Of a stretch of 64,000 nt of DNA, positions 52,314-60,801 are shown piece after piece. Each line of letters opens with the position of its first letter. The first letter of the stretch is position 1. The position numbers were made by a program, and so were the translations under genes. This stretch comes from JBBIRG01 sp964410965 (lineage in GTDB: Bacteria > CLD3 > SB21 > JBBIRG01). The notes under the pieces were generated by a model that saw nothing but the letters and a program-made list of their open reading frames with translations, had not been told where the DNA came from and did not search any database. The stretch covers positions 434,001 to 498,000 of the forward strand of contig CAYPIY010000002.1 in assembly GCA_964410965.1 (NCBI GenBank). The letters run 5' to 3'.

Positions 52314-52784
52314 ATGACCATCCACCGGCAGTACGATTTTAAAAACCTTCACTTCAAGGGCGAAGAGGGAAAACTGATCCCCCTGCTGCAGAAAGCCCAG
52401 GCCGAAGAAGGATTTCTGAATACCGAAAAAATTATTGAAATATCGAAAATCACGGGAATACCGCTGACTCAAATATTCGGCGTCGCGACATTTTATGCCC
52501 AGTTCCGCTTTAATCCCGTTGGTAAATATGTAATCCGGGTCTGTCATGGTACCGCTTGTCACGTCAGCAACGCGAACGACATCAGCAAGGAAATCCAGGA
52601 CCAGCTCGGCGTCAAAGACGGCGAGACCACGCCCGACAAAATGTTTACCCTGGAAACCGTCTCGTGCCTGGGATGCTGCAGTCTCGCGCCCGTCATCATG
52701 ATCAATGACGCCACCTATGGCAACCTCAGCCCGCAGGAAGTGAAAAAGATAGTCAAACAATATCAGAAGGAACAAAACCCATGA
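52314..52784 (+). CDS. NuoE/HndA-like [2Fe-2S] subunit
   Basis: The 156-residue thioredoxin-fold ferredoxin has the NuoE 24-kDa pattern: LIPLLQKAQAEEGFL, then CHGTACH with the first two cluster Cys, and CLGCCSLAP with the last two. It carries electrons between FMN of the NuoF-like partner and the rest of the complex. Its stop overlaps the next ATG by four bases, the coupling usual for subunits of one enzyme. Confidence 0.94.
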   Translation: MTIHRQYDFKNLHFKGEEGKLIPLLQKAQAEEGFLNTEKIIEISKITGIPLTQIFGVATFYAQFRFNPVGKYVIRVCHGTACHVSNANDISKEIQDQLGVKDGETTPDKMFTLETVSCLGCCSLAPVIMINDATYGNLSPQEVKKIVKQYQKEQNP

Positions 52785-54541
52785 CCAAAGTTGTTGTCGG
52801 ACTCGGCACGTGCGGCATCGCGGCGGGCGCCGAGGAAATCTATAAAATCATCACACAGAAACTTCCTCCGTCCCAGATCGAACTGACCAAAACCGGATGC
52901 ATCGGGATGTGCTATAACGAGCCGCTTGTTGAAATCCGGAGGGACGATGGGGCCCGGTTCCTGTACGGTAAAATCACAAAAGATAAAATCGAACGTCTGA
53001 TCGAGGAACATATTCGGCAGAACAAAACAATCGAAGAATGGCTCGTCTGGACCAATAACGGACTCGGAACGGACAAAGCGTATATTGACCGGCAGAAAAG
53101 GATTGTCCTTCGGAATTGCGGAAACATCAATCCGGAGTCGATCGAGGATTATCTTGCCGTTGACGGGTATAAAGCGATAGAAAAAGTCCTTCATGAAAAC
53201 GATCCGGAGGCGCTCATTAATACGATGGTGGATTCCGGGCTCCGTGGACGCGGGGGCGCGGGATTTCTAACCGGCATGAAGTGGCGGTTCACAAGGCTTG
53301 CCAAAGGAAGCCATAAATACATCATATGCAATGCTGATGAAGGCGATCCGGGCGCTTTTATGGACCGTTCGGTACTGGAAAGCGACCCCCATTCGGTTAT
53401 CGAGGGGATGCTCATCGCCGGATTCGCGATCGGCGCGGATCACGGATACATTTACGTCCGTGCGGAATATCCCAAGGCCATTGAAAGGCTGAATCTCGCG
53501 ATTGCGCAGGCTGAAAAGCGCAACCTCGTGGGCGATCGGATACTTGGCAAGGATTTTTCGTTTCATCTAAGGCTCAAAGAAGGCGCCGGGGCTTTCGTGT
53601 GCGGCGAAGAAACCGCCCTGATGGCTTCCATAGAAGGTAAACGCGGAATGCCGAGGGTCCGGCCGCCTTTCCCCGCAACGAAGGGATTGTGGGAAAAACC
53701 AACCAGCATCAATAACGTCGAAACATTCGCCAATGTTCCGTGGATTATTCTTAACGGAGCGTCCGCATTCAACAGTCTCGGCACAGCGAAAAGCAAAGGT
53801 TCCAAGGTGTTTGCCATGGCCGGCAAAGTCAAGCACGGGGGACTCGTCGAGGTTCCTATGGGCATTTCGATCAGAGAAATCGTATTCGACATCTGCGGCG
53901 GAATCAAGGAAGATAAGAAATTCAAGGCTGTACAGATGGGCGGACCGTCCGGAGGATGCATACCTGCCGAATTGCAGGACACGGTCATAGATTATGAATC
54001 CATCAATAAAACCGGCGCCATCATGGGATCCGGCGGACTTGTCGTGATGGACGAAACTACCTGCATGGTGGATGTGGCGCGGTTTTTTCTTGATTTCACA
54101 CAGCGTGAATCGTGCGGAAAATGCACATTCTGCCGGGTCGGGACAAAACGCATGCTTGAGGTTCTGACACGGATCACAGAGGGGAAAGGGAAAGAAGGCG
54201 ATATCGAACTTCTTGAAGAACTTGCTGTGCTTGTCAAGAACACTTCCCTCTGCGGGCTCGGCCAGACCGCGCCGAATCCGGTTTTGACGACGCTGAAATA
54301 TTTCCGGTCCGAATACGAAGCGCATATCACGAACAAAAAATGTCCTGCGCATTCCTGCGCGGCTCTCCTCACTTTCTGGATTCTGGATAACTGTACAGGC
54401 TGTACAATCTGCGCCAGAGCCTGTCCCACCAAAGCCATTACCGGTGAAAAAAAGCAGCGGCACATTCTCGACCAGGACAAATGCATCCGTTGCGGCGAAT
54501 GCTACAAAGTCTGCCGGTTTAACGCGATCCGAAAAGATTAA
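52781..54541 (+). CDS. NuoF/HndC-like NADH-FMN subunit with N- and C-terminal ferredoxin domains
   Basis: The 586 residues are: an N-terminal [2Fe-2S] thioredoxin-like domain (about 1-95; GLGTCG, KTGCIGMCY); the NADH/FMN module (about 125-470; GLRGRGGAGF, CNADEGDPGA); the [4Fe-4S] site ESCGKCTFCRVG with distal SLCGLG; and two added [4Fe-4S] motifs at the end (CTGCTICARACP, CIRCGECYKVCR). This is the HndC/HydB form found in electron-bifurcating hydrogenases and formate dehydrogenases rather than respiratory NuoF, which lacks both added ends. It follows NuoE by overlap and precedes the hybrid subunit by 28 bp. Confidence 0.94.
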   Translation: MTKVVVGLGTCGIAAGAEEIYKIITQKLPPSQIELTKTGCIGMCYNEPLVEIRRDDGARFLYGKITKDKIERLIEEHIRQNKTIEEWLVWTNNGLGTDKAYIDRQKRIVLRNCGNINPESIEDYLAVDGYKAIEKVLHENDPEALINTMVDSGLRGRGGAGFLTGMKWRFTRLAKGSHKYIICNADEGDPGAFMDRSVLESDPHSVIEGMLIAGFAIGADHGYIYVRAEYPKAIERLNLAIAQAEKRNLVGDRILGKDFSFHLRLKEGAGAFVCGEETALMASIEGKRGMPRVRPPFPATKGLWEKPTSINNVETFANVPWIILNGASAFNSLGTAKSKGSKVFAMAGKVKHGGLVEVPMGISIREIVFDICGGIKEDKKFKAVQMGGPSGGCIPAELQDTVIDYESINKTGAIMGSGGLVVMDETTCMVDVARFFLDFTQRESCGKCTFCRVGTKRMLEVLTRITEGKGKEGDIELLEELAVLVKNTSLCGLGQTAPNPVLTTLKYFRSEYEAHITNKKCPAHSCAALLTFWILDNCTGCTICARACPTKAITGEKKQRHILDQDKCIRCGECYKVCRFNAIRKD

Positions 54542-54569
54542 AGAGAACGATTAACCTGAAGGAACTTCT

Positions 54570-57500
54570 ATGGCCTTAGCAAAAATAGAGATCAATGGTA
54601 AACGCGTCATCGCCGATACCAATCAGACCATTCTGGAAATCGCACGCCAGAACGGAATTCACGATATACCGACTTTGTGCCACGACGATCAGCTGGAGCC
54701 GTTCGCGTCCTGCTTCGTATGCGTAGTGAAAGTCCAGGGAGCCCGGACGCTGGTTCCGGCCTGTTCCACGAAAGTATTCAACGGTATGGTGGTCGAAACC
54801 ATGAATGATGAAATCCGTAAAGCCCGCAAAGCCGCGCTGGAACTGCTTTTATCAAACCATTATGCGGATTGTATCGGTCCGTGCCAGGTCGCCTGTCCCG
54901 CCCAGGTTGACATCCAGGGTTATATCGCGCTCGCCGCCATCGGAAAATACGAGGACGCGATCAACCTGATCAAGGAAAGCAATCCTCTTCCTTCGATCTG
55001 CGGGCGTATCTGCACTCGTCCGTGTGAAGTCAAGGGATGCCGCCGGAGCATGCTCGATGAAGCCGTCGGTATCGATTATATCAAACGCTATGTAGCCGAT
55101 ATTCAGCTGGGCAGACCGATTAAAGTCAAAAAAGCGGACATCATCCCAAACGGGAAAAAAGTCGCCGTGATCGGAGCCGGACCGGCCGGGCTTTCCTGCG
55201 CTTATTATCTGGCCCTGAAGGGTTACGACATCGATATTTTTGAAGCACAGCCGGAAGCCGGCGGAATGCTCCGGTACGGGATTCCCGAATACCGGCTTCC
55301 CAAAGATATCCTCGATCTCGAAATCAACCAGATTCTTGAACTTGGGGTAAAATTGTATACCAACATGAAGCTGGGCGATGACTTCACGATCACAGGATTG
55401 AAAGATCAGGGATACGCGTCGGTTTATTTGGGTCTTGGCGCGTGGGACAGCTCAAAAATGCGCGTAAAAGGAGAGGAAGCGGAAGGCGTGTTATCCGGAA
55501 TCGATTTTCTTAAAAACTTCGGATTAAGGAAAAAAATTGACATTCACGGAACCGTGGCTGTCGTGGGCGGAGGAAATACAGCGATCGATTGCGCTAGAAC
55601 GGCGCTGCGACTTGGCGTTAAAGAAGTCAAATTGCTGTACCGCCGGACAAGAAATGAAATGCCCGCCAATGAAATGGAAATCCATGAAGCGGAACAGGAA
55701 AACGTCCGCATGGAATTTCTCATCGCTCCGGTCCGCGTCATTACCGATGACAAGGGACGGCTTACCGGCCTCGAATGCGTCCGGATGGAGCTCGGCGAAC
55801 CCGACGCCAGCGGACGGCGAAGTCCGAAACCGGTCAAGAACTCTGAATTCACTGTGAACTGCGATTTTGCCATATCCGCCATCGGTCAGTCCACGAAAAT
55901 CACAGAGCTGATTGACGGACATATCCCAAATTTTCTCCCGTTGGGAGAAACGCTGAGCCTGACGCGGTGGCAAACGATCGTCGTGAATGAAAAGACGTTC
56001 GAAACCAGCGTTGAAGGCGTGTTTTCGGGCGGTGACGTGGTTACCGGCGCAGCGACCGCCATAGAAGCCATCGCCGCGGGCCGCAAAGCCGCTTATGCCA
56101 TGGACAAGTATATCGTGACCGGAAAAGCGAGTCCCGAACCGGTGGAATATTTCAGCCGAAAGGATACTTATCATAAAGTCAACCGTGATGACTTAAAATC
56201 GCTGGTTTCAATTCCGAAACGGGCAATGCCCGCTCTTTCTCCGGAAGAACGCGTCAAAAGTTTTGCCGAGGTCGAACAGGGGTATTCCCTGGAGGATCTG
56301 AAGCGGGAAACGACACGTTGTCTCGAATGCGGATGCGTTGCTTTGTTTACCTGTGATCTTCGCAAGCAGGCGACGGATTACGGCGTCAGCGGTCATTTTT
56401 CCGGCGAGGCCAAAGAATACAAAATGGACGTTTCTCATCCCCTGATCGAGCTCGATCCCAATAAATGCATCATGTGCGGCCGGTGCGTACGCATCTGCAG
56501 CGAGGTTGTCGGCGTATCGGCGTACGGATTCATTCACCGGGGGTTCAGTACCATTGTCAAGCCCGCGATGGGCGGTTCGCTGCTCGATACCGACTGCGTA
56601 TCATGCGGGCTGTGCATCGGCACCTGCCCGACCGGCGCGATTGCGCAGAAAATCCCTCTGGAAAAACCGGGTCCGTGGAACACCGTTTCCATACCTACGA
56701 TCTGCCATTACTGCGGCGTCGGCTGTAACATGAATTATGATGTTTACGGCGAAACCGCGGTCAAAGTGTCGAGAAACCAGCACAACCGGATCACGTACGG
56801 CAATCACTGCAAGAAGGGACGGTTCGGGTACGAATACATTCATTCAAAGGAGCGCCTGCGACAAGCCCAAATCAGGGCCGGACGGGAGTTGCAGAATGCC
56901 GCCATGGATGAAGCCATACAGTTTGCCGCAACAAGGCTGAAAGAACTTGCAAAGAAATACAGCGGACACGAGATGGCTCTCTTCGTATCCCCGCGGTTAA
57001 CGAATGAGGAAATTTATCTCGCTCAGAAATTCGCCCGCATCGCACTCCGTACGCATAACGTGACATCCTTTGCGGGACTTCTGAATCAGGACATGTTTTA
57101 TCCCGAACTTGTATCTAACGCGACTTACAGTGACCTTGTGGACGCCCAGGTGATCCTCGCTGTGAATTCGAACCTGGATACGGAACATTTTGTTGCGGAT
57201 ATTATGACGAAACGAGCTCTGAGGAACGGCGGAAAGCTGATTTACATCAATGACAAACCTAACCGGACTTCGCAGTTTGCGGATTATTTCATGCAGTGCA
57301 GGGACGCCTCCCAGTCTTTTGTCGTACTGGGCATACTGAAAGAATATGCCGCGATCAAAAAAACCGATTTCACTGAAGCGCCGGAACTTCAGAAAGCGAT
57401 CGACCAGCTAACCACGCAGCAAATCACTGAAAAAACCGGCGTATCCTATACCGACATCCAGGCTGCCGCCACGGTCCTGGCCGGGAGCATACTGAAAGTT

Positions 57501-58340
57501 ATGGTTCATAACCGTGATTTCAGGGGACTACGCACTGTCAATGATTCACGGCAAATGGTGGCTGCTGCAGAGCAAATGGGATGTTCCGTGCTTAGCCTTC
57601 ATGAAAAAGCCAACATGCAGGGACTGCTTGACATGGGCGCTCATCCCGCATGGTATCCCGGTTACCTCCCGACGGACGATAGCGCCGCGATCGATGAACT
57701 TGAAAAAATGTGGTGTGTCGTTCTCCGCGACCTGGACACGAGGCAAACCGACATCGCCAAACTGCTTCGCGAAAAGAAAATCAAGGTGGCGGTCGTCATC
57801 GGCGAAGACCCTCTCGGTAATGAATCCATTCCGATGGATCTGCGTAACGGCTTATTTGCTGCGGATTTTCTCGTTACCGCGGACATATGTTTCTCAGAAA
57901 CTGCAAAAGCCTCCAACGTGGTTCTTCCTCTCAGCGCGACGGCCGAGACAAGCGGCACGATGACCAATTCGGAACGACGCGTTCAGAGGGTAACCAAAGC
58001 CATTCCCTCGCCGGTCGGAGTGGAAACCTGGCAGATCATCACCCAGCTGGCGTCCGGTATGGGATACAGGTTTAAAATGCATTACCATTCACCGGCCGAC
58101 GTGATGGACGAAATAAAGAAAGTTGTGCCCATATACAGGCAGGTTGATGAAAAGAGCCAGAACGGCGAAGCCCTTTGGAACCTGGATGAATTCAAAATGC
58201 CGAAAGTGAAAACGGTGCTTTCTCCCGGCGGAAAAACCTCGTCCACCATACCGACACTTTATTTGGACCGGCTGGAGAAGCATTTTGAGGAATGGTTCGA
58301 GGAGCGATTCAAACAGGCAAAAGCCAAACACAAGGCCTGA
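54570..58340 (+). CDS. Hybrid NuoG-N/NfnB(GltD)/formate-dehydrogenase-like subunit
   Basis: The 1256-residue protein fuses: a [2Fe-2S] domain (C37, C48, C51, C65); an NfnB/GltD N-terminal Cys cluster domain (C101, C105, C109; C144, C148, C152, C157); a GltD-type FAD and NAD(P)H module (about 190-580; VIGAGPAG, VVGGGNTAIDCARTAL); a Cys-rich link (CLECGC); two [4Fe-4S] motifs (about 630-690; CIMCGRCVRIC, CVSCGLCIGTC); and a molybdopterin-oxidoreductase-like domain opening with its own [4Fe-4S] (C712, C715, C719, C748). The residue at the place of the Mo-ligand Cys/Sec (about 825-845) is not Cys, and the C-terminal pterin-binding domain is short or missing. So molybdenum catalysis is doubtful and a NuoG-like structural use is likelier. 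Flavin-based bifurcation is inferred. Confidence 0.85.
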   Translation: MALAKIEINGKRVIADTNQTILEIARQNGIHDIPTLCHDDQLEPFASCFVCVVKVQGARTLVPACSTKVFNGMVVETMNDEIRKARKAALELLLSNHYADCIGPCQVACPAQVDIQGYIALAAIGKYEDAINLIKESNPLPSICGRICTRPCEVKGCRRSMLDEAVGIDYIKRYVADIQLGRPIKVKKADIIPNGKKVAVIGAGPAGLSCAYYLALKGYDIDIFEAQPEAGGMLRYGIPEYRLPKDILDLEINQILELGVKLYTNMKLGDDFTITGLKDQGYASVYLGLGAWDSSKMRVKGEEAEGVLSGIDFLKNFGLRKKIDIHGTVAVVGGGNTAIDCARTALRLGVKEVKLLYRRTRNEMPANEMEIHEAEQENVRMEFLIAPVRVITDDKGRLTGLECVRMELGEPDASGRRSPKPVKNSEFTVNCDFAISAIGQSTKITELIDGHIPNFLPLGETLSLTRWQTIVVNEKTFETSVEGVFSGGDVVTGAATAIEAIAAGRKAAYAMDKYIVTGKASPEPVEYFSRKDTYHKVNRDDLKSLVSIPKRAMPALSPEERVKSFAEVEQGYSLEDLKRETTRCLECGCVALFTCDLRKQATDYGVSGHFSGEAKEYKMDVSHPLIELDPNKCIMCGRCVRICSEVVGVSAYGFIHRGFSTIVKPAMGGSLLDTDCVSCGLCIGTCPTGAIAQKIPLEKPGPWNTVSIPTICHYCGVGCNMNYDVYGETAVKVSRNQHNRITYGNHCKKGRFGYEYIHSKERLRQAQIRAGRELQNAAMDEAIQFAATRLKELAKKYSGHEMALFVSPRLTNEEIYLAQKFARIALRTHNVTSFAGLLNQDMFYPELVSNATYSDLVDAQVILAVNSNLDTEHFVADIMTKRALRNGGKLIYINDKPNRTSQFADYFMQCRDASQSFVVLGILKEYAAIKKTDFTEAPELQKAIDQLTTQQITEKTGVSYTDIQAAATVLAGSILKVMVHNRDFRGLRTVNDSRQMVAAAEQMGCSVLSLHEKANMQGLLDMGAHPAWYPGYLPTDDSAAIDELEKMWCVVLRDLDTRQTDIAKLLREKKIKVAVVIGEDPLGNESIPMDLRNGLFAADFLVTADICFSETAKASNVVLPLSATAETSGTMTNSERRVQRVTKAIPSPVGVETWQIITQLASGMGYRFKMHYHSPADVMDEIKKVVPIYRQVDEKSQNGEALWNLDEFKMPKVKTVLSPGGKTSSTIPTLYLDRLEKHFEEWFEERFKQAKAKHKA

Positions 58341-58476
58341 CCGTTTATTCTGAATAACCTGAAGCCTCTTCATTGTGATAATCCGGCTGTCAGGAACCGG
58401 AGCATAAAGGGGTTTTGATTTAGGTTCAGGTTTTCATAATTTCATGGGAAACAAGCAGTCCCTGAAACAATCACTT

Positions 58477-59286
58477 TCATTCCGGGATTTCCTTGATGGC
58501 ATGGATATCATAGGTCGGTTTTGGGTATTTCATGTCAAGATTTTCCATTGTCTGAACAATGATTTTTGCGACCGCCAGATTTCTGAACCATTTTTTATTT
58601 GAGGGTATGACGTACCATGGCGCATGTTTTTTATTGCAGCAAGTAAATATATCCTCATAAGCTCTGATGTACTCATGCCATAGCGCTCTCTCGTTGATGT
58701 CGGCCGGATCAAATTTCCAGTGTTTTTCCTTGTCATCGAGCCGTTCCTGAAGACGTATCCGCTGTTCTTCCCTTGATATATGCAGAAAAAATTTCAGCAC
58801 CGTCGTTCCGTTATCCGTCAGCATGTCCTCAAAATCATTGATTTGCCGGAATCGCCGTTTGATTTCCTCGTGGTCAATGAGTTTATGGGTCCGCGTGATC
58901 AGCACTTCTTCGTAATGGGACCGGTTGAAAATCCCGATATACCCTCTTCCCGGAACCCGCTGGTGAACCCGCCAGAGATAGTCATGTGATTTTTCTTCCT
59001 CGTTCGGTGCTTTGAAACATGTAACCGCACACCCCTGGGGATTGATTCCCCGCATGACGTGCTTGATCGTTCCGTCCTTTCCCCCGGCGTCCATGGCCTG
59101 AAAAATGATAAGCAGTGAACGCTTTTTCTCGGCGTACAGCAATTCCTGTAAATCGATCATTTTCAGGTTGAGTTCCTTGAAATCGTTCCGTGCGTCATCG
59201 GCGGATTTATATTCAAGCGTGTCGTCGGGATCAAAATCCTTAATGGATATATTTTTTTCAAAAGGAACGCGAAATTCTTTAATCAT
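58477..59286 (-). CDS. Polyphosphate kinase 2 family (PPK2)
   Basis: PPK2 enzymes transfer phosphate between polyphosphate and nucleotides. The 269 residues contain Walker A in FQAMDAGGKDGTIKHVM, the lid-like GYIGIFNRSHYEEV and the catalytic Arg/Lys region KWFRNLAVAKII. One domain only, so a class I or III enzyme (ADP or AMP phosphorylation cannot be told apart). AAGGAGACC lies before the ATG. It is monocistronic and convergent with the hybrid oxidoreductase. Together with the membrane pyrophosphatase gene at the right edge it suggests active phosphoanhydride metabolism. Confidence 0.92.
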   Translation of the reverse strand: MIKEFRVPFEKNISIKDFDPDDTLEYKSADDARNDFKELNLKMIDLQELLYAEKKRSLLIIFQAMDAGGKDGTIKHVMRGINPQGCAVTCFKAPNEEEKSHDYLWRVHQRVPGRGYIGIFNRSHYEEVLITRTHKLIDHEEIKRRFRQINDFEDMLTDNGTTVLKFFLHISREEQRIRLQERLDDKEKHWKFDPADINERALWHEYIRAYEDIFTCCNKKHAPWYVIPSNKKWFRNLAVAKIIVQTMENLDMKYPKPTYDIHAIKEIPE

Positions 59287-59527
59287 GACGGTCTCCTTTT
59301 CATGACGTGTACCTGCAGTTCATATTTAGTAAACCTGTTTTCAAAAGTGATTCATGTCTGTTATTCTACTTTTTCCAGATGGAGTATTATAGAGGTATTA
59401 TGTCATAAATACAAATAAATGTCGCATAATTTCTGCTGGCTGAATCAATTTCCGGACAAGTTTTTATTTGATAATACATGTAATTATGATACATTGATTC
59501 AACAATATCAATTTGGAACAAAAACAC

Positions 59528-60406
59528 ATGAATCAGTTATCCGTTAAATGTCACGCAAAAATCAATCTGGGTTTACGCGTTTATGACAAACGCCCGGATG
59601 GTTATCACAACATTGAAACAACATTTAAAATCATCGGCCTGCATGATGAAATTATACTGACCGAAAAAAAGGGCGGCGAAGTTTCATTGCTTTCTGCAGC
59701 AAAAAATATTCCTCTGGATGACAATAATATCTGCATCAAAGCCGTAAAGCTTCTGCAGAGGGAAACCGGTGCATTCAGAGGGCTTGAAATCAGTCTGACA
59801 AAGCATATTCCCGTGGGAGCGGGACTTGGCGGGGGAAGCAGTAACGGAGCCGGAACCCTGTACGGGTGTAACCGGCTGTTCAATCTTGGCCTTAAGGATG
59901 AAAAACTCATGGCCATGGCCGCGGAACTGGGTTCGGATGTGTCTTTTTTTATGGGATATCTTTTAGGATCGGGAAATACGGCAACCGGAAAAGGACGCGG
60001 TGAAATTCTGGATTATTTTGACTGGTCTCTGAATGAAAAAATCCTGATCGTTTATCCGAACATTGAAATTTCAACCGGATGGGCATACCAGAATTTTAAA
60101 AAACATCCAAAACCGCCTGAGGAAGGATTGTTAAATTTAAACTTGACAAACAATGAAAAAAATATTATGTTTAGTGCTATTCAAAATAGACCAATGTTCT
60201 TTGATAATGTGTTTGAACCTCTTGTTTTTTCTGAATATGAAGAAATACGACAATTGCATAAATACTTGCAGTCTTTTAAACCTATCCTTACACACATGTC
60301 GGGTAGCGGTTCAACGATTTTCGCGATTTTTCCTCAAGATACGACGCTTATGGAAGAATTGATTTTTTTAAAGCGATATTATGTTGCCGTCACACGTTTT
60401 GAATGA
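59528..60406 (+). CDS. ispE: 4-diphosphocytidyl-2-C-methyl-D-erythritol kinase
   Basis: IspE phosphorylates CDP-ME in the non-mevalonate isoprenoid pathway. It has the GHMP kinase fold: KINLGLRVYDKRPDGYHNIET at the N-terminus, the ATP-binding PVGAGLGGGSSNGAG, and SGSGSTIFAIF near the end; 292 residues from ATG 59528. An in-frame TTG at 59513 would add five residues; ATG is preferred though neither has a clear ribosome site. Confidence 0.94.
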   Translation: MNQLSVKCHAKINLGLRVYDKRPDGYHNIETTFKIIGLHDEIILTEKKGGEVSLLSAAKNIPLDDNNICIKAVKLLQRETGAFRGLEISLTKHIPVGAGLGGGSSNGAGTLYGCNRLFNLGLKDEKLMAMAAELGSDVSFFMGYLLGSGNTATGKGRGEILDYFDWSLNEKILIVYPNIEISTGWAYQNFKKHPKPPEEGLLNLNLTNNEKNIMFSAIQNRPMFFDNVFEPLVFSEYEEIRQLHKYLQSFKPILTHMSGSGSTIFAIFPQDTTLMEELIFLKRYYVAVTRFE

Positions 60407-60498
60407 TAAGAGCGAATCAATTCTAACCGGAAGCCTGGTGTGAAGATGGTTGATAAGGGTTTTCCGGTTTTTGGAGTACATCATTTTAAAAATTTGAA

Positions 60499-60570
60499 TG
60501 GGGTGTAGCCAAGCGGTAAGGCAGCGGGTTTTGGTCCCGCCATTCCGAGGTTCGAATCCTTGCACCCCAG
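60499..60570 (+). tRNA. tRNA-Gln (anticodon TTG)
   Basis: 72 bases without CCA. Acceptor TGGGGTG/CACCCCA (starting with U1:A72, as in bacterial tRNA-Gln), D arm GCC/GGC, anticodon stem GCGGG/CCCGC with loop TTTTGGT and anticodon TTG (60531-60533), T arm CGAGG/CCTTG with TTCGAAT. Discriminator G. The CCA end is not encoded. A GIY-YIG fragment begins three bases after it. Confidence 0.96.
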
Positions 60571-60572
60571 CG

Positions 60573-60680
60573 ATGAAGTATTATGTATATATTCTGGAGA
60601 GCCTGCGAACCGGAGAGTATTACATTGGGCAGACGAATCATCCGGAAAGAAGGATTATGCAGCATAATGCGAAGAAATAA
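60573..60680 (+). pseudogene. Truncated GIY-YIG endonuclease-like gene (UPF0213/YhbQ type)
   Basis: The 35 residues match the first half of small GIY-YIG proteins, usually 80-95 residues: YYVYILESLRTGEYYIGQTN contains the Tyr-Tyr-Val-Tyr start and the YIG motif, then the helix with catalytic Arg (RRIMQHN). A TAA stops it after NAKK, and I find no continuation in the other frames. The catalytic Glu/His part and C-terminal half are missing, so it is a remnant. It begins three bases after tRNA-Gln and ahead of prs. An apparent longer frame starting at 60498 only reads through the tRNA. Confidence 0.8.
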
Positions 60681-60801
60681 CAGAGCTTTCATTTTTGAAA
60701 AAAATAAATGATAATACGATATCTGACAGAGAACCTTAAATTTCATTGAGTGAAGAAGGCAATTTCGTCGGATTCAGTTTAATCTTTGTTGAGAATAAAA
60801 T

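Noticed and set aside
53567..54463. 298-residue frame antisense to the NuoF-like gene
   Set aside because: Opposite to an intact, recognisable gene; no domain or ribosome site supports it.
57000..57130. Selenocysteine codon in the formate-dehydrogenase-like domain
   Set aside because: The frame has no in-frame TGA, and the site that would hold Sec or Cys reads through ordinary residues.
58341..58476. Terminator between the hybrid oxidoreductase and PPK2
   Set aside because: Complementary AACCTGAA and TTCAGGTT segments are about 60 bases apart, too far for a confident call.
60498..60680. 60-residue reading frame beginning at 60498
   Set aside because: Its first 25 codons lie inside tRNA-Gln. 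Only the part from ATG 60573 resembles a protein (GIY-YIG), and that is truncated.
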